Shown piece by piece: positions 48,879 to 57,592 of a stretch of 64,000 nucleotides of DNA (its first letter is position 1; each line of letters begins with the position of its first letter). The notes under the pieces were generated by a model that had not been told where the DNA came from, did no database searches, and saw only the letters and a program-made list of their open reading frames with translations. Position numbers and translations under genes: made by a program. The stretch is from JAYPWI01 sp038135065 (GTDB taxonomy: Bacteria; Actinomycetota; Acidimicrobiia; Acidimicrobiales; Poriferisodalaceae), in NCBI GenBank assembly GCA_038135065.1, contig JAYPWI010000010.1, positions 38,842 through 102,841 on the forward strand, written 5' to 3'.

Positions 48879-50271
48879 GTCCTCGGTAGGTCGCTCGCAC
48901 GCCGACTGCGTCCTTGTTGAGGCGCTTGGAGAGGTGCAACCCCTCGAGGATGAGTTCCACCGCGCTGGCCAATACCGCTGGGTCGGCCGAGTCGGTGAGC
49001 TCGGACACTGCGGTGGCCAGGGCCGGGTTGCCCTCGAGCAGGTCCTGATAGTCGGCCGAGGCGAGATCGTCACCGGTGTGCACCACCGTCCCCTCGTCGA
49101 AGCTGTCGACGACGGGAACGAGTTCCTCGGTGGTGAAGCGCCCCTTGAACACCTCGAGCACGGCCGCCTTGAGCATGTTGGCCACGATGAGACCGTCGCG
49201 ACCCTCCTCGATCGATTCGATCTCGACCTTGCCACCGGTGGAGGACATGAGGGCTTCGAGGTCGCTGACCCGGGGCACCACCTTGGTCTCCCCACGCTGG
49301 AGGGCCCGCCGTGCCGCATTGGCGACGAGGGTTTCGTAGTTGGTGACCGTCATACGCACCGACACACCCGAGCGCTGGTTGACCTGAGGGCTCGAGCGAG
49401 CCACGTGGCTGAAGGTGGCCACGATCTCGGTCATGAAGTCAGGGACCTCGACCTCGATCCCCTCGGCCGACAGCAGGTTTGCCTCCTGTTCGGCGATGTC
49501 CATCTCCGTGTCGATCTCGAGTGGATAGTGGGTCCGGATCTGGCTCCCGAACCGGTCCTTGAGGGGGGTGATGATCCGTCCCCGGTTGGTGTAGTCCTCG
49601 GGGTTGGCCGATGCGACCAGCACGACATCGAGGGGAAGGCGCACCTTGTAGCCGCGGATCTGGACGTCCCTCTCCTCGAGCACGTTGAGCAGGCCCACCT
49701 GGATCCGCTCGGCGAGGTCGGGCAACTCGTTGATGGCGAAGATGCCTCGATTGGTTCGAGGCACCAGGCCGTAATGGAGGGTGAGCTCATCGGAGAGGTA
49801 CCGACCCTCGGCCACCTTGATGGGATCGACCTCACCGATCAGGTCGGCGATCGAGGTGTCGGGCGTCGCCAACTTCTCTCCGAACCGGTCGTCACGATGG
49901 ACCCACTCGATTGGCGCGTCATCACCCTTCTCCTCGATCAGGTCGAGGGCGTGCCGTGAGATCGGTTCGTAGGGATCGTCGTAGATCTCCGAACCAGCCA
50001 CGTAGGGCATCCACTCGTCGAGCAGGTTGACCATGGACCGAATCATCCGGGTCTTGGCCTGACCCCGCTCACCGAGGAAGACGATGTCGTGGCCGGCCAA
50101 TACGGCGTTCTCGAGCTGGGGCAACACGGTGTTCTCGTATCCGAGGACCCCGTCGAACAGCTGCTCACCGGCCACGATCTTGGCCACCGCATTGCGCCGC
50201 ATCTCCTCCTTGACCGGGCGGGACTCCCAGCCCGATGCACGCAACTCTCCGACGGTGGTTGGTCGACTCAT
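48871..50271 (-). CDS. MoxR/magnesium-chelatase-type AAA+ ATPase
   Basis: A 466-residue ATPase. Nucleotide site: FLGERGQAKTRM (about 66-77; Ala precedes the Lys, as is usual in this subgroup), a Walker B-like IFAINELPDL, sensor region LVASANPEDYTNRG and an Arg finger region PLKDRFGS. It ends with a helical domain of about 150 residues. The group works with VWA proteins as a chaperone for metal-enzyme maturation. ATG start at 50271; TAGGGT (50280-50285, minus) ends nine bases upstream. First gene of a set with GNAT and VWA. Confidence 0.9.
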   Translation of the reverse strand: MSRPTTVGELRASGWESRPVKEEMRRNAVAKIVAGEQLFDGVLGYENTVLPQLENAVLAGHDIVFLGERGQAKTRMIRSMVNLLDEWMPYVAGSEIYDDPYEPISRHALDLIEEKGDDAPIEWVHRDDRFGEKLATPDTSIADLIGEVDPIKVAEGRYLSDELTLHYGLVPRTNRGIFAINELPDLAERIQVGLLNVLEERDVQIRGYKVRLPLDVVLVASANPEDYTNRGRIITPLKDRFGSQIRTHYPLEIDTEMDIAEQEANLLSAEGIEVEVPDFMTEIVATFSHVARSSPQVNQRSGVSVRMTVTNYETLVANAARRALQRGETKVVPRVSDLEALMSSTGGKVEIESIEEGRDGLIVANMLKAAVLEVFKGRFTTEELVPVVDSFDEGTVVHTGDDLASADYQDLLEGNPALATAVSELTDSADPAVLASAVELILEGLHLSKRLNKDAVGVRATYRGRG

Positions 50272-50279
50272 GGTCCCGC

Positions 50280-50285
50280 ACCCTA
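50280..50285 (-). promoter_or_regulatory. -10 box of the MoxR gene
   Basis: TAGGGT on the minus strand, nine bases before the ATG at 50271; near-leaderless. It is back to back with TAGCGT at 50348-50353 for the GH2-like gene. Confidence 0.4.
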
Positions 50286-50347
50286 TCGGGCTGCGAGACG
50301 GCGTGGTCAGCCCCCGGAACTGGACGGCCACCGGATCTTCGCAGCGG

Positions 50348-50353
50348 TAGCGT
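50348..50353 (+). promoter_or_regulatory. -10 box of the GH2-like gene
   Basis: TAGCGT, 11 bases before the GTG at 50364; supports the short start for that gene. Confidence 0.4.
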
Positions 50354-50363
50354 CACCTTCGAC

Positions 50364-52451
50364 GTGGCGGCCACCGACGACTCTGCGCAGACGCTCTCGC
50401 TCTGCGGCACATGGAAGATCCACCCTGCCGACGAGACAGGGCGGCGAACGGTGGGAGACCGCGCCCTCGATGACATGGCATGGGCAGAGGTGTCGGTTCC
50501 CGGTAACTGGCAGGACGTGGCGGGGTTCGAGCAGGCCGAGTCGGCCCTGTACCGCCGATGGTTCACCCTGCCCGAGTCCCCGACACCGACCGGACGACGC
50601 CGCTGGCTGACCATCGACGGGCTCTGCTCACAGGGCGATGTGTGGCTCGACGGCGCCTACCTGGGTGATACCGAGGGGTACTTCGTCCGCCACACCTTCG
50701 ACATCACGGACCGACTGGGCACCGACCCAGATCACCTCCTGGCCATCGAGGCGAACTGCCTCCAGCCCGACGGACCCTCGCTGACCGATGTCTTCACCGG
50801 GGGCGGGGAAAGCCCGGGAGGGATCTGGCATGACGTTCGGCTCGAGGAGACAGGGGACGTCAGGTTGACGAACCTCACACTGCTCGTGCTCGAAGCAGAC
50901 GCCGACCGGGCCATCGTTCGCTTTCGGGCGACGCTGGACAGCCGGGGTACTCATCTGGCCACGGTGACGACCAGCATCACCCGTGCCGGCAAGGTCACCT
51001 CCCCCGGCACAGGCAACGACACGCACGAACAGGAGGTGGTCCTGGCCCTGGGTCAGAACGAGATCGAGTGGCACATGGCCGTGGAGTCGCCTGCCTTGTG
51101 GTGGCCACACAAGCTGGGCGACCAACCCCTCTATGACGCTGCGGTCGCCGTGTCGGTCCAGGGATCCACCTCCCACAGCCAGCGACGGCGCTTCGGGGTG
51201 CGGTCGGTGGACATCAGACGATCGGTCACTTCCGTGAACGGCGAACGCCTCTACCTCAACGGCGTCCACTGGGCGCCGCACCCACGCGGTTGGGTTGGCG
51301 CAACCCCTCAGGACATCCGACGAGATCTCGCCGTGGCGGTCGACGTCGGTGTCGATCTGATCAGGGTGCACGCCCACGTCGCGCCTCGAGAGTTGTACGC
51401 AGAAGCCGATCGACTGGGTGTGTTGATCTGGCAGGACGTACCGCTCCAGCTGGCCGGTGGCCGTCGCGGACGGCGCAGCGCAGTCGAACAGGCCCGAAAG
51501 TTGGTCACCCAACTCGGACACCATCCCTCGGTCGCCAGGTGGAGCAGCCCCGAACTGGCGGCACCCCGCCACCGTCCGGCCCTATCCGAGCGGAACGGCG
51601 TCACCTGGGGGCCCCTGTGGCGGCTGGTGCGCGATGGGCTACGCCGGCCGACCTGGGTGCGATCGAGCACAGGCCGCGCCGTGCAGGAAGCCCTGACAGA
51701 AGGTGATCCGACCCGACTTGCCCTCGACGGGCAGGGCTCGGGACTTCCGCTCGGGAGCCGGTCGGTCGTCGATCTCGGTCAGAACCCGGCTAGCTCTCCC
51801 GATGCTGTGGTGACCGCGGCCCGTCGCCTTCCGCATCTGGTGCGATTCGTCTCGGGCTGGGGTCCCGGACCGGACCACGACGGCCCCGCAGGCAAGCCCG
51901 ACCCAGCCATCGAGCCGTGGCCCGAGACAGCTCGGCGGCTTATCGAGGGCCTGCGCGTCCTGAAGTACGAACCGGTCGGTGGGCACTGTCTGTTCAATCT
52001 CGGGGCCACCCCGCTGGCTCCGCTGGCCATCCTCGATGCCGACCAGCGACCCACGGACCTGTGGCGTGCAGTCACCGAGGCCAGCCGACCGGTGATTCCC
52101 GTCGCCCAACTGCCCAGTGGCACCCTGAGCCCCGGACGCTACCGATGCCCCATGTACGTGGTGTCCGATCTCCGGGAACCCGTCGAGGGCCTGCGGTTGA
52201 CCATCGACTGGATGGCACCCGGGTGCCATCCACAGCGTTGGGATGAAGAGGTATCGATCGGACCGGACACGGTGATCCGAGTCACCCGGCCGGTGCTGCA
52301 GACACGAGACCCCGGAGCGGCTGACCTGCGACTCCACCTCGTCGGACCCGGCTTGGTGGTGACGCGGAACTACACGGTGCAGGTCTCTTCGCCGACGGAC
52401 TCGTCGGGCAGGCCTCCGGTTGGTTACCGTAAGGGCCGTCCTTCTCCCTGA
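50364..52451 (+). CDS. GH2-like beta-sandwich/TIM-barrel protein, catalytic residues lost
   Basis: A 695-residue protein with the glycoside hydrolase family 2 plan: jelly-roll (WAEVSVPGNWQD, WLDGAYLGDTEGYF), immunoglobulin-like domain, and a TIM-barrel start with VNGERLYLNGVHW and LIRVHAHVAPRELYAEADRLGVLIWQDVP. The acid/base motif WSGNNE reads WSSPEL (near 51543) and the nucleophile motif SEFG reads SGWG (near 51855), so normal glycosidase activity is not expected. No signal peptide with this start. It may bind carbohydrate. Its end overlaps the sdh promoter and lies 19 bases before sdhC. Confidence 0.75.
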   Translation: MAATDDSAQTLSLCGTWKIHPADETGRRTVGDRALDDMAWAEVSVPGNWQDVAGFEQAESALYRRWFTLPESPTPTGRRRWLTIDGLCSQGDVWLDGAYLGDTEGYFVRHTFDITDRLGTDPDHLLAIEANCLQPDGPSLTDVFTGGGESPGGIWHDVRLEETGDVRLTNLTLLVLEADADRAIVRFRATLDSRGTHLATVTTSITRAGKVTSPGTGNDTHEQEVVLALGQNEIEWHMAVESPALWWPHKLGDQPLYDAAVAVSVQGSTSHSQRRRFGVRSVDIRRSVTSVNGERLYLNGVHWAPHPRGWVGATPQDIRRDLAVAVDVGVDLIRVHAHVAPRELYAEADRLGVLIWQDVPLQLAGGRRGRRSAVEQARKLVTQLGHHPSVARWSSPELAAPRHRPALSERNGVTWGPLWRLVRDGLRRPTWVRSSTGRAVQEALTEGDPTRLALDGQGSGLPLGSRSVVDLGQNPASSPDAVVTAARRLPHLVRFVSGWGPGPDHDGPAGKPDPAIEPWPETARRLIEGLRVLKYEPVGGHCLFNLGATPLAPLAILDADQRPTDLWRAVTEASRPVIPVAQLPSGTLSPGRYRCPMYVVSDLREPVEGLRLTIDWMAPGCHPQRWDEEVSIGPDTVIRVTRPVLQTRDPGAADLRLHLVGPGLVVTRNYTVQVSSPTDSSGRPPVGYRKGRPSP
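52425..52430 (+). promoter_or_regulatory. -10 box of sdhCAB
   Basis: TACCGT inside the end of the GH2-like gene; transcription predicted near 52437 and a 34-base leader with AGGAGG (52456-52461) before the ATG at 52471. Confidence 0.5.
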
Positions 52452-52470
52452 GCTCAGGAGGTCGTCCGTC

Positions 52471-53304
52471 ATGGCGGCTCCCGCCCGAAACCCCGCTGGC
52501 TCGACGCCCGTGTTCACCCCACGTCGTCAGTGGCCCTTTCCCCTCAGCATCTACCAGTCGTCGGTAGGCCGGAAATGGGTCATGGCCCTGACCGGCATCG
52601 GTCTGTTGGGGTTCGTGATCGCCCACATGATCGGCAACCTGCACGTGTACGAGGGCCCCGCCCGAATGCACGAATACGCCGAGACCCTGCGAACCCTCGG
52701 CGGCGGCATCGTTCCCAAGCACTGGATCCTGTGGGCGCTGCGCATCGGCCTCATCGTGATGTTCGGGCTGCACATCCACAGCGCCTACTCCCTCAAGGAA
52801 CGCAGCCGTAAAGCCAGCGACCGGGCCGACTTCGTTGGCGGCGAGAAGAAGTACGCGTCCAAGCGCGACTACGTGGCCGCCAACTACGCCTCACGCACCA
52901 TGCGGTGGACCGGGCCCATCATCGCCCTGTACCTCTTCTTCCACCTTGCAGACCTGACGTGGGGGTGGTGGCTCGGACCCGACTACATCCGTGGCGATCC
53001 GTACCACAACGTGACCGAGAGCCTCAGCAGTCTCCCGGTGGCCATCATCTACATCGTTGCCAACGTGGCCCTGGCCATCCACATCTTCCACGGCACCTGG
53101 AGCCTGTTCCAGAGCCTTGGCGTCAACAACCCCAAGTTCAACGCCCTGCGCCGCAATCTGGCCACCGTGATCGCCGGCGTCATCCTCGTCGGCAATCTCA
53201 GCTTTCCCATCCTCACCCAGGCAGGTTTGATCGACGAGGAAAACCGGGAATGGGAGCTGTGCGATACCGAATGTGACATCGAGCAGTTGGAGGACCACTC
53301 ATGA
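52471..53304 (+). CDS. sdhC: Succinate dehydrogenase cytochrome b558 subunit
   Basis: The membrane anchor of succinate:menaquinone oxidoreductase, 277 residues with five helices. It is of the b558 type, a single fused anchor carrying two haems: candidate ligands are His in GFVIAHMIGNLHVY, MFGLHIHSAY, LFFHLADLTW and ALAIHIFHGTW. The ATG at 52471 has AGGAGG nine bases upstream. It overlaps sdhA as ATGA. No sdhD is expected for this type. The C-terminal tail is acidic and Cys-containing (ELCDTECDIEQLEDHS), longer than usual. Confidence 0.93.
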   Translation: MAAPARNPAGSTPVFTPRRQWPFPLSIYQSSVGRKWVMALTGIGLLGFVIAHMIGNLHVYEGPARMHEYAETLRTLGGGIVPKHWILWALRIGLIVMFGLHIHSAYSLKERSRKASDRADFVGGEKKYASKRDYVAANYASRTMRWTGPIIALYLFFHLADLTWGWWLGPDYIRGDPYHNVTESLSSLPVAIIYIVANVALAIHIFHGTWSLFQSLGVNNPKFNALRRNLATVIAGVILVGNLSFPILTQAGLIDEENREWELCDTECDIEQLEDHS

Positions 53305-55217
53305 CACTCGACAGCAAGATTCCTGAGGGCCCCATCGCCGAGCGGTGGGAGAGCCACAAGTTCAACACCAAGTTGGTGAACCCGAACAACAAGCGGAAGT
53401 TCACCGTGCTGGTCGTGGGCACCGGCCTGGCCGGCGCATCGGCCGCCGCGTCGCTGAGCGAGCTGGGCTACCAGGTAAAGGCCTTCACCTTCCACGACAC
53501 ACCTCGCCGTGCCCACTCCATCGCGGCCCAGGGCGGCATCAACGCAGCCAAGAACTACAAGAACGACGGCGACTCGGTACATCGCCTGTTCTACGACACG
53601 GTCAAGGGCGGTGACTTCCGTTCCCGGGAATCGAACGTGCACCGCCTCGCCGAGGTGTCGGTGAACATCATCGACCAGTGCGCAGCCCAAGGCGTGCCCT
53701 TCGCCCGGGAGTACGGCGGACTCCTCGACAACCGCTCGTTCGGCGGCGCCCAGGTGTCCCGCACCTTCTACGCCAGGGGTCAGACCGGCCAGCAGTTGCT
53801 GCTGGGGGCCTATCAGGCGCTGATGAAGCAGGTGGCAGCGGGTGGCGTCGAGCTGTGGACTCGCACCGAGATGCTGGACGTCGTCGTGAAGGACGGCAAG
53901 GCCTGCGGAATCGTCACCCGCGACCTGATCAGCGGCGAGGTGGTCTCCCACGCGGGCCACGCCGTGGTCCTGGCCACCGGCGGCTACGGCAACGTGTACT
54001 ACCTGTCCACCAACGCCATGGCCTGCAACGTGACCGCTGCCTGGCGGGCCCACCGCAAGGGCGCCTTCTTCGCCAACCCCTGCTACACGCAGATCCACCC
54101 GACCTGCATCCCGGCCAGCGACGAGTTCCAATCGAAGCTGACCCTGATGTCGGAGTCCCTCCGCAACGACGGTCGGATCTGGGTGCCCGAAGCCTTCGAC
54201 GACGCACGCTCGCCGGACCAGATCCCCGAGTCGGAACGCGACTACTACCTGGAACGGAAGTACCCGGCCTTCGGCAACCTGGTCCCCCGTGACGTGGCCA
54301 GCCGGAACTCCAAGACGGTGGTCGACCAGGGCAAGGGTGTGGGCCCCCTCAAGAACGGCGTCTACCTGGACTTCTCGGCCGCCATCGAGCGGGACGGGGA
54401 AGCCGTGGTCAAGGCCAAGTACGGGAACCTGTTCGACATGTACGAGCGGATCGCCGGAGAAGACCCTTACAAGGTCCCCATGCGGATATACCCGGCCATC
54501 CACTACACGATGGGTGGCCTGTGGGTCGACTACAACCTCGAGACCACCATCCCGAACTGCTATGCGATCGGTGAAGCCAACTTCTCCGACCACGGAGCCA
54601 ACCGACTCGGAGCGTCCGCCCTCATGCAGGGCTTGGCCGACGGCTACTTCGTCCTGCCGTACACGATCGGCGGCAATCTGGCCGACCGGCTCAGCGAGTC
54701 GCTGGTGGACACCTCCGATCCCGCTTTCGTTGCTGCAGAGAACTCGGTGAAAGAGCAGACCCAGAAGTTCCTCGACACGAAGGGAACCCGCTCCGTGGAC
54801 TGGTTCCATCGGGAGTTGGGCAAGATCGTCTGGGACTACTGCGGCATGGAGCGGACCGAAGAGGGGCTCAACAAGGCCCTCGCCGAGATCCCCGCCCTCG
54901 AGGAGGAGTTCTACAAAGACGTCCGAGTGCCGGGATCCGGCGACACCTTGAACTCGAGCCTCGAGAAGGCCGGGCGGGTCGCCGACTTCTTCGAGCTGGC
55001 CAAGCTGCTGGCCCGAGACGCACTGGACCGGGAAGAAAGCTGCGGCGGGCACTTCCGAGCCGAACACCAGACCGAGGACGGCGAGGCCCAGCGCGACGAC
55101 GAGAACTTCATGCACGTCGCTGCGTGGGAGTGGAACGGCGCCGACGCCGTTCAGAACCGCCACGTCGAGCCCCTCATCGCCGAATACGTCCCGCCGACCA
55201 CCAGGAGCTACAAGTGA
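53301..55217 (+). CDS. sdhA: Succinate dehydrogenase flavoprotein subunit
   Basis: Oxidises succinate to fumarate on covalently bound FAD. The 638 residues show the FAD Rossmann motif VVGTGLAGASAAAS, the covalent-FAD histidine in TPRRAHSIAAQGGI, catalytic HPT and Arg regions (QIHPTCIP, GGAQVSRTFYARG), GGLWVDYNLET and SALMQGLADGYF. The order and length match the b558-linked group. Starts within the sdhC stop (ATGA) and ends within the sdhB start (GTGA), so all three are coupled. Confidence 0.96.
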   Translation: MTLDSKIPEGPIAERWESHKFNTKLVNPNNKRKFTVLVVGTGLAGASAAASLSELGYQVKAFTFHDTPRRAHSIAAQGGINAAKNYKNDGDSVHRLFYDTVKGGDFRSRESNVHRLAEVSVNIIDQCAAQGVPFAREYGGLLDNRSFGGAQVSRTFYARGQTGQQLLLGAYQALMKQVAAGGVELWTRTEMLDVVVKDGKACGIVTRDLISGEVVSHAGHAVVLATGGYGNVYYLSTNAMACNVTAAWRAHRKGAFFANPCYTQIHPTCIPASDEFQSKLTLMSESLRNDGRIWVPEAFDDARSPDQIPESERDYYLERKYPAFGNLVPRDVASRNSKTVVDQGKGVGPLKNGVYLDFSAAIERDGEAVVKAKYGNLFDMYERIAGEDPYKVPMRIYPAIHYTMGGLWVDYNLETTIPNCYAIGEANFSDHGANRLGASALMQGLADGYFVLPYTIGGNLADRLSESLVDTSDPAFVAAENSVKEQTQKFLDTKGTRSVDWFHRELGKIVWDYCGMERTEEGLNKALAEIPALEEEFYKDVRVPGSGDTLNSSLEKAGRVADFFELAKLLARDALDREESCGGHFRAEHQTEDGEAQRDDENFMHVAAWEWNGADAVQNRHVEPLIAEYVPPTTRSYK

Positions 55218-55987
55218 GCGACTTGGATCTCACCCTGAAGATCTGGCGTCAGGAAGGGCCCACTGCGCAGGGCCACTTCGAGACCCACGAGGTCCGGGGC
55301 ATCAGCTCGGACATGTCGTTCCTCGAGATGCTGGACATCGTCAACGAGGACCTGGTCAACGACGGCAAGGTGCCGATCGAGTTCGATCACGATTGCCGAG
55401 AGGGAATCTGCGGCACCTGCTCACTGATGATCAACGGCCAGGCTCATGGCACCGAAAAAGCGACGACGACGTGCCAGCTGCACATGCGGAAGTTCTCGTC
55501 AGGCCAGACCATCACGGTCGAGCCGTTCCGGGCCAGGGCCTTCCCCGTGGTCAAGGACCTCACCGTCGACCGGTCAGCCTTCGACCGCATCATCGAGGCC
55601 GGCGGTTTCATCTCCGTCAACACCGGCGCCGCCGGTGACGCCAACCTCACCCGGGTTCCCAAGGACGCTGCGGACACCTCGTTCGACGCCGCCGCCTGTA
55701 TCGGATGCGGGGCCTGCGTGGCCGCCTGTCCGAACTCGGCGGCCCAGCTGTTCACTTCGGCGAAGCTCGCCCACCTCAACCTGGTCCCCCAGGGCCAAGC
55801 CCAGCGGTGGGAACGCACCGAGCGGATGGTCGACACGATGGAGACCTTCTTCGGCAGCTGCACCAACCACGGCGAGTGCCACGAGGCGTGCCCGAAGGAA
55901 ATCAGCCTCGACTTCATCGCGTTCATGAACCGCGACTACGTGAAGGCCAAGATCAAGAACCGGAAGCTGGCTGGCCAGTCGGCCTGA
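55214..55987 (+). CDS. sdhB: Succinate dehydrogenase iron-sulfur subunit
   Basis: Carries electrons from FAD to menaquinone; 257 residues. The 2Fe-2S cluster ligands are CREGICGTC with a further Cys in TTTCQLH; 4Fe-4S and 3Fe-4S ligands are CIGCGACVAACPN and SCTNHGECHEACP. The GTG start at 55214 is fixed by a GTGA overlap with sdhA. No downstream subunit; DUF3995 and CDF genes follow as separate units. Confidence 0.96.
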   Translation: MSDLDLTLKIWRQEGPTAQGHFETHEVRGISSDMSFLEMLDIVNEDLVNDGKVPIEFDHDCREGICGTCSLMINGQAHGTEKATTTCQLHMRKFSSGQTITVEPFRARAFPVVKDLTVDRSAFDRIIEAGGFISVNTGAAGDANLTRVPKDAADTSFDAAACIGCGACVAACPNSAAQLFTSAKLAHLNLVPQGQAQRWERTERMVDTMETFFGSCTNHGECHEACPKEISLDFIAFMNRDYVKAKIKNRKLAGQSA

Positions 55988-56040
55988 CCTCGACCGGCTC
56001 CCAAGCCGCCCCGACCGCCGTCGTGGGGCACACTGGTGAG

Positions 56041-56451
56041 GTGGGAACCACCGTCGGCGCCATCACAGCTGTCGTTCTGCTCGGCCTCGCCGGGCTCCAC
56101 TGGACCTGGGTGCGCGGTGGCCATTGGCCCGCCGCATCGGGGCGAGATCTCATCGCCCTGATCACCCCGCCATGGATGCCGTCTCCTACCAGTGCGCAGC
56201 TCGCCCTCGCGGCCGGTGCCCTGACCGCGGCCGGGATCGTCATCGGGATCAACGCGGCCGGGGTGGACACGTGGATCACCTGGCCGGCCGCCGCCCTGGT
56301 CGGAACTGGATTGGCCCTGCGAGGGGTGGCAGGACTGATCCTGTCGGGTCTATGGCGCCGCGACTCGCCCTTCGCCCGGCTAGATCGGCGAGCCATTTCC
56401 CCCCTGTGTATCGCCCTGGCCCTGGGAAGCCTGGCCGCCCTCCCTGGCTGA
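56041..56451 (+). CDS. DUF3995 family small membrane protein
   Basis: A 136-residue protein with four hydrophobic helices. The N-terminal GLAGLHWTWVRGGHWPAA matches the DUF3995 signature (His-x-x-Trp followed by a Gly-Gly-x-x-Pro). The C-terminus is hydrophobic and ends ALPG. GTG start at 56041 with weak GGTGAG before it; a GTG at 56023 is possible. Between sdhB and a cation transporter; function unknown. Confidence 0.75.
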   Translation: MGTTVGAITAVVLLGLAGLHWTWVRGGHWPAASGRDLIALITPPWMPSPTSAQLALAAGALTAAGIVIGINAAGVDTWITWPAAALVGTGLALRGVAGLILSGLWRRDSPFARLDRRAISPLCIALALGSLAALPG

Positions 56452-56481
56452 CCTGATAGGCACCGCCCCCGCAGGGTCTGG

Positions 56482-56487
56482 CAACAT
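56482..56487 (+). promoter_or_regulatory. -10-like box of the CDF gene
   Basis: CAACAT, with a C at the first position, ends seven bases before the ATG at 56494; leaderless transcript predicted. Confidence 0.3.
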
Positions 56488-56493
56488 CTCCCC

Positions 56494-57447
56494 ATGGCTG
56501 GTGGAAGTACACGGGCGATCATCGCTGCGTTCTTCGCGAACCTCGGGATCGCCATCGCCAAACTGATCGGCTTCGTCATCACGAGGTCGAGCTCGATGCT
56601 CGCCGAGAGCGTGCACTCGTTTGCCGACACCAGCAACCAGGCCCTCTTGCTCTACGGGGGGCGAGCCGGGAGCCGGGGAGCCACCCCCCGTCACCAGTTC
56701 GGCTTCGGGCGGGAGCGCTACTTCTGGTCGTTCGTCGTGGCAATGGTGCTGTTTTCGCTCGGGTCCCTGTTCGCCATCTACGAGGGCGTCGAGAAGATCC
56801 GCCACCCCCACGCAATCGACAACCCGGCAGTGGCCATCACGATTTTGGTCGTGGGCATCTTGCTCGAAGGCGGGTCATTGCGCCTGGCGATCGTGGAATC
56901 ACGCCGGGTCAAGCGCGCTGACCAGACATGGTGGGACTTCGTGAGGAATTCCCGCTCACCCGAGCTTCCCGTCGTGCTCCTCGAGGACTGGGGCGCCATG
57001 ATCGGACTGGTCGTGGCCCTCGGTGCGGTGACGGCCAGCGTCGGTCTCGACGCTCCGGTGCTCGACGGAGTGGGAACACTGAGCATCGGCGTGCTGCTCG
57101 GCGTCATCGCCGTGGTCCTCGCCATAGAGATGAAGAGCCTGCTCATCGGCGAAGCAGCCACCCTGGCAGATCAGGAGGCGATCGAAGCTGCGATCGAGGG
57201 GATGGATCAGGTGGAGCGCCTGATCCATATCCGGACCCAGCACCTCGGTCCGGAAGACATCCTGGTGGCCGCCAAGGTCAACTTCGTAGAAGGCCTCACC
57301 ACCGGAGCTCTGGCCGACGCGATCGACGCCACAGAGCGGCAGATCCGCTCGGCTGTTCCGATGGTGCGTCTGATCTATCTCGAACCCGATCTCTACGACA
57401 GCAACCATCCGGGGCCCGATCGAGACGATCCACCGGTCGACCACTGA
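56494..57447 (+). CDS. Cation diffusion facilitator family transporter
   Basis: A 317-residue metal/proton antiporter with six helices and a C-terminal cytoplasmic dimerisation domain (about 220-310). Metal site residues are seen in ESVHSFADTSNQ (His and Asp two turns apart, helix 2) and LLEDWGAMIGL (Glu-Asp in place of the common His-Asp, helix 5). This variant occurs in bacterial CDF proteins of the Zn/Fe/Mn type, so metal choice is uncertain. Followed by three 17-base repeats. Confidence 0.92.
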   Translation: MAGGSTRAIIAAFFANLGIAIAKLIGFVITRSSSMLAESVHSFADTSNQALLLYGGRAGSRGATPRHQFGFGRERYFWSFVVAMVLFSLGSLFAIYEGVEKIRHPHAIDNPAVAITILVVGILLEGGSLRLAIVESRRVKRADQTWWDFVRNSRSPELPVVLLEDWGAMIGLVVALGAVTASVGLDAPVLDGVGTLSIGVLLGVIAVVLAIEMKSLLIGEAATLADQEAIEAAIEGMDQVERLIHIRTQHLGPEDILVAAKVNFVEGLTTGALADAIDATERQIRSAVPMVRLIYLEPDLYDSNHPGPDRDDPPVDH

Positions 57448-57448
57448 G

Positions 57449-57499
57449 CTTCACCCACGGGAACACTTCACCCACGGAAACACTTCACCCACGGGAACA
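57449..57499. repeat. Three direct 17-bp repeats
   Basis: CTTCACCCACGGGAACA at 57449-57465, 57466-57482 (one A for G) and 57483-57499, with no spacer. The first begins one base after the CDF stop codon. There is no dyad within a unit. Possible roles are a regulator binding site for the cupin gene starting at 57593 or a simple slippage product. Confidence 0.9.
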
Positions 57500-57592
57500 C
57501 ACGGAGCCCGTCGGTCGGATCCGGCGGCACGGACCACCCCGGTGAGGGATGATGCAGGTCGGGGAACCAGCTAGATCCACGGGGAGCACGCG

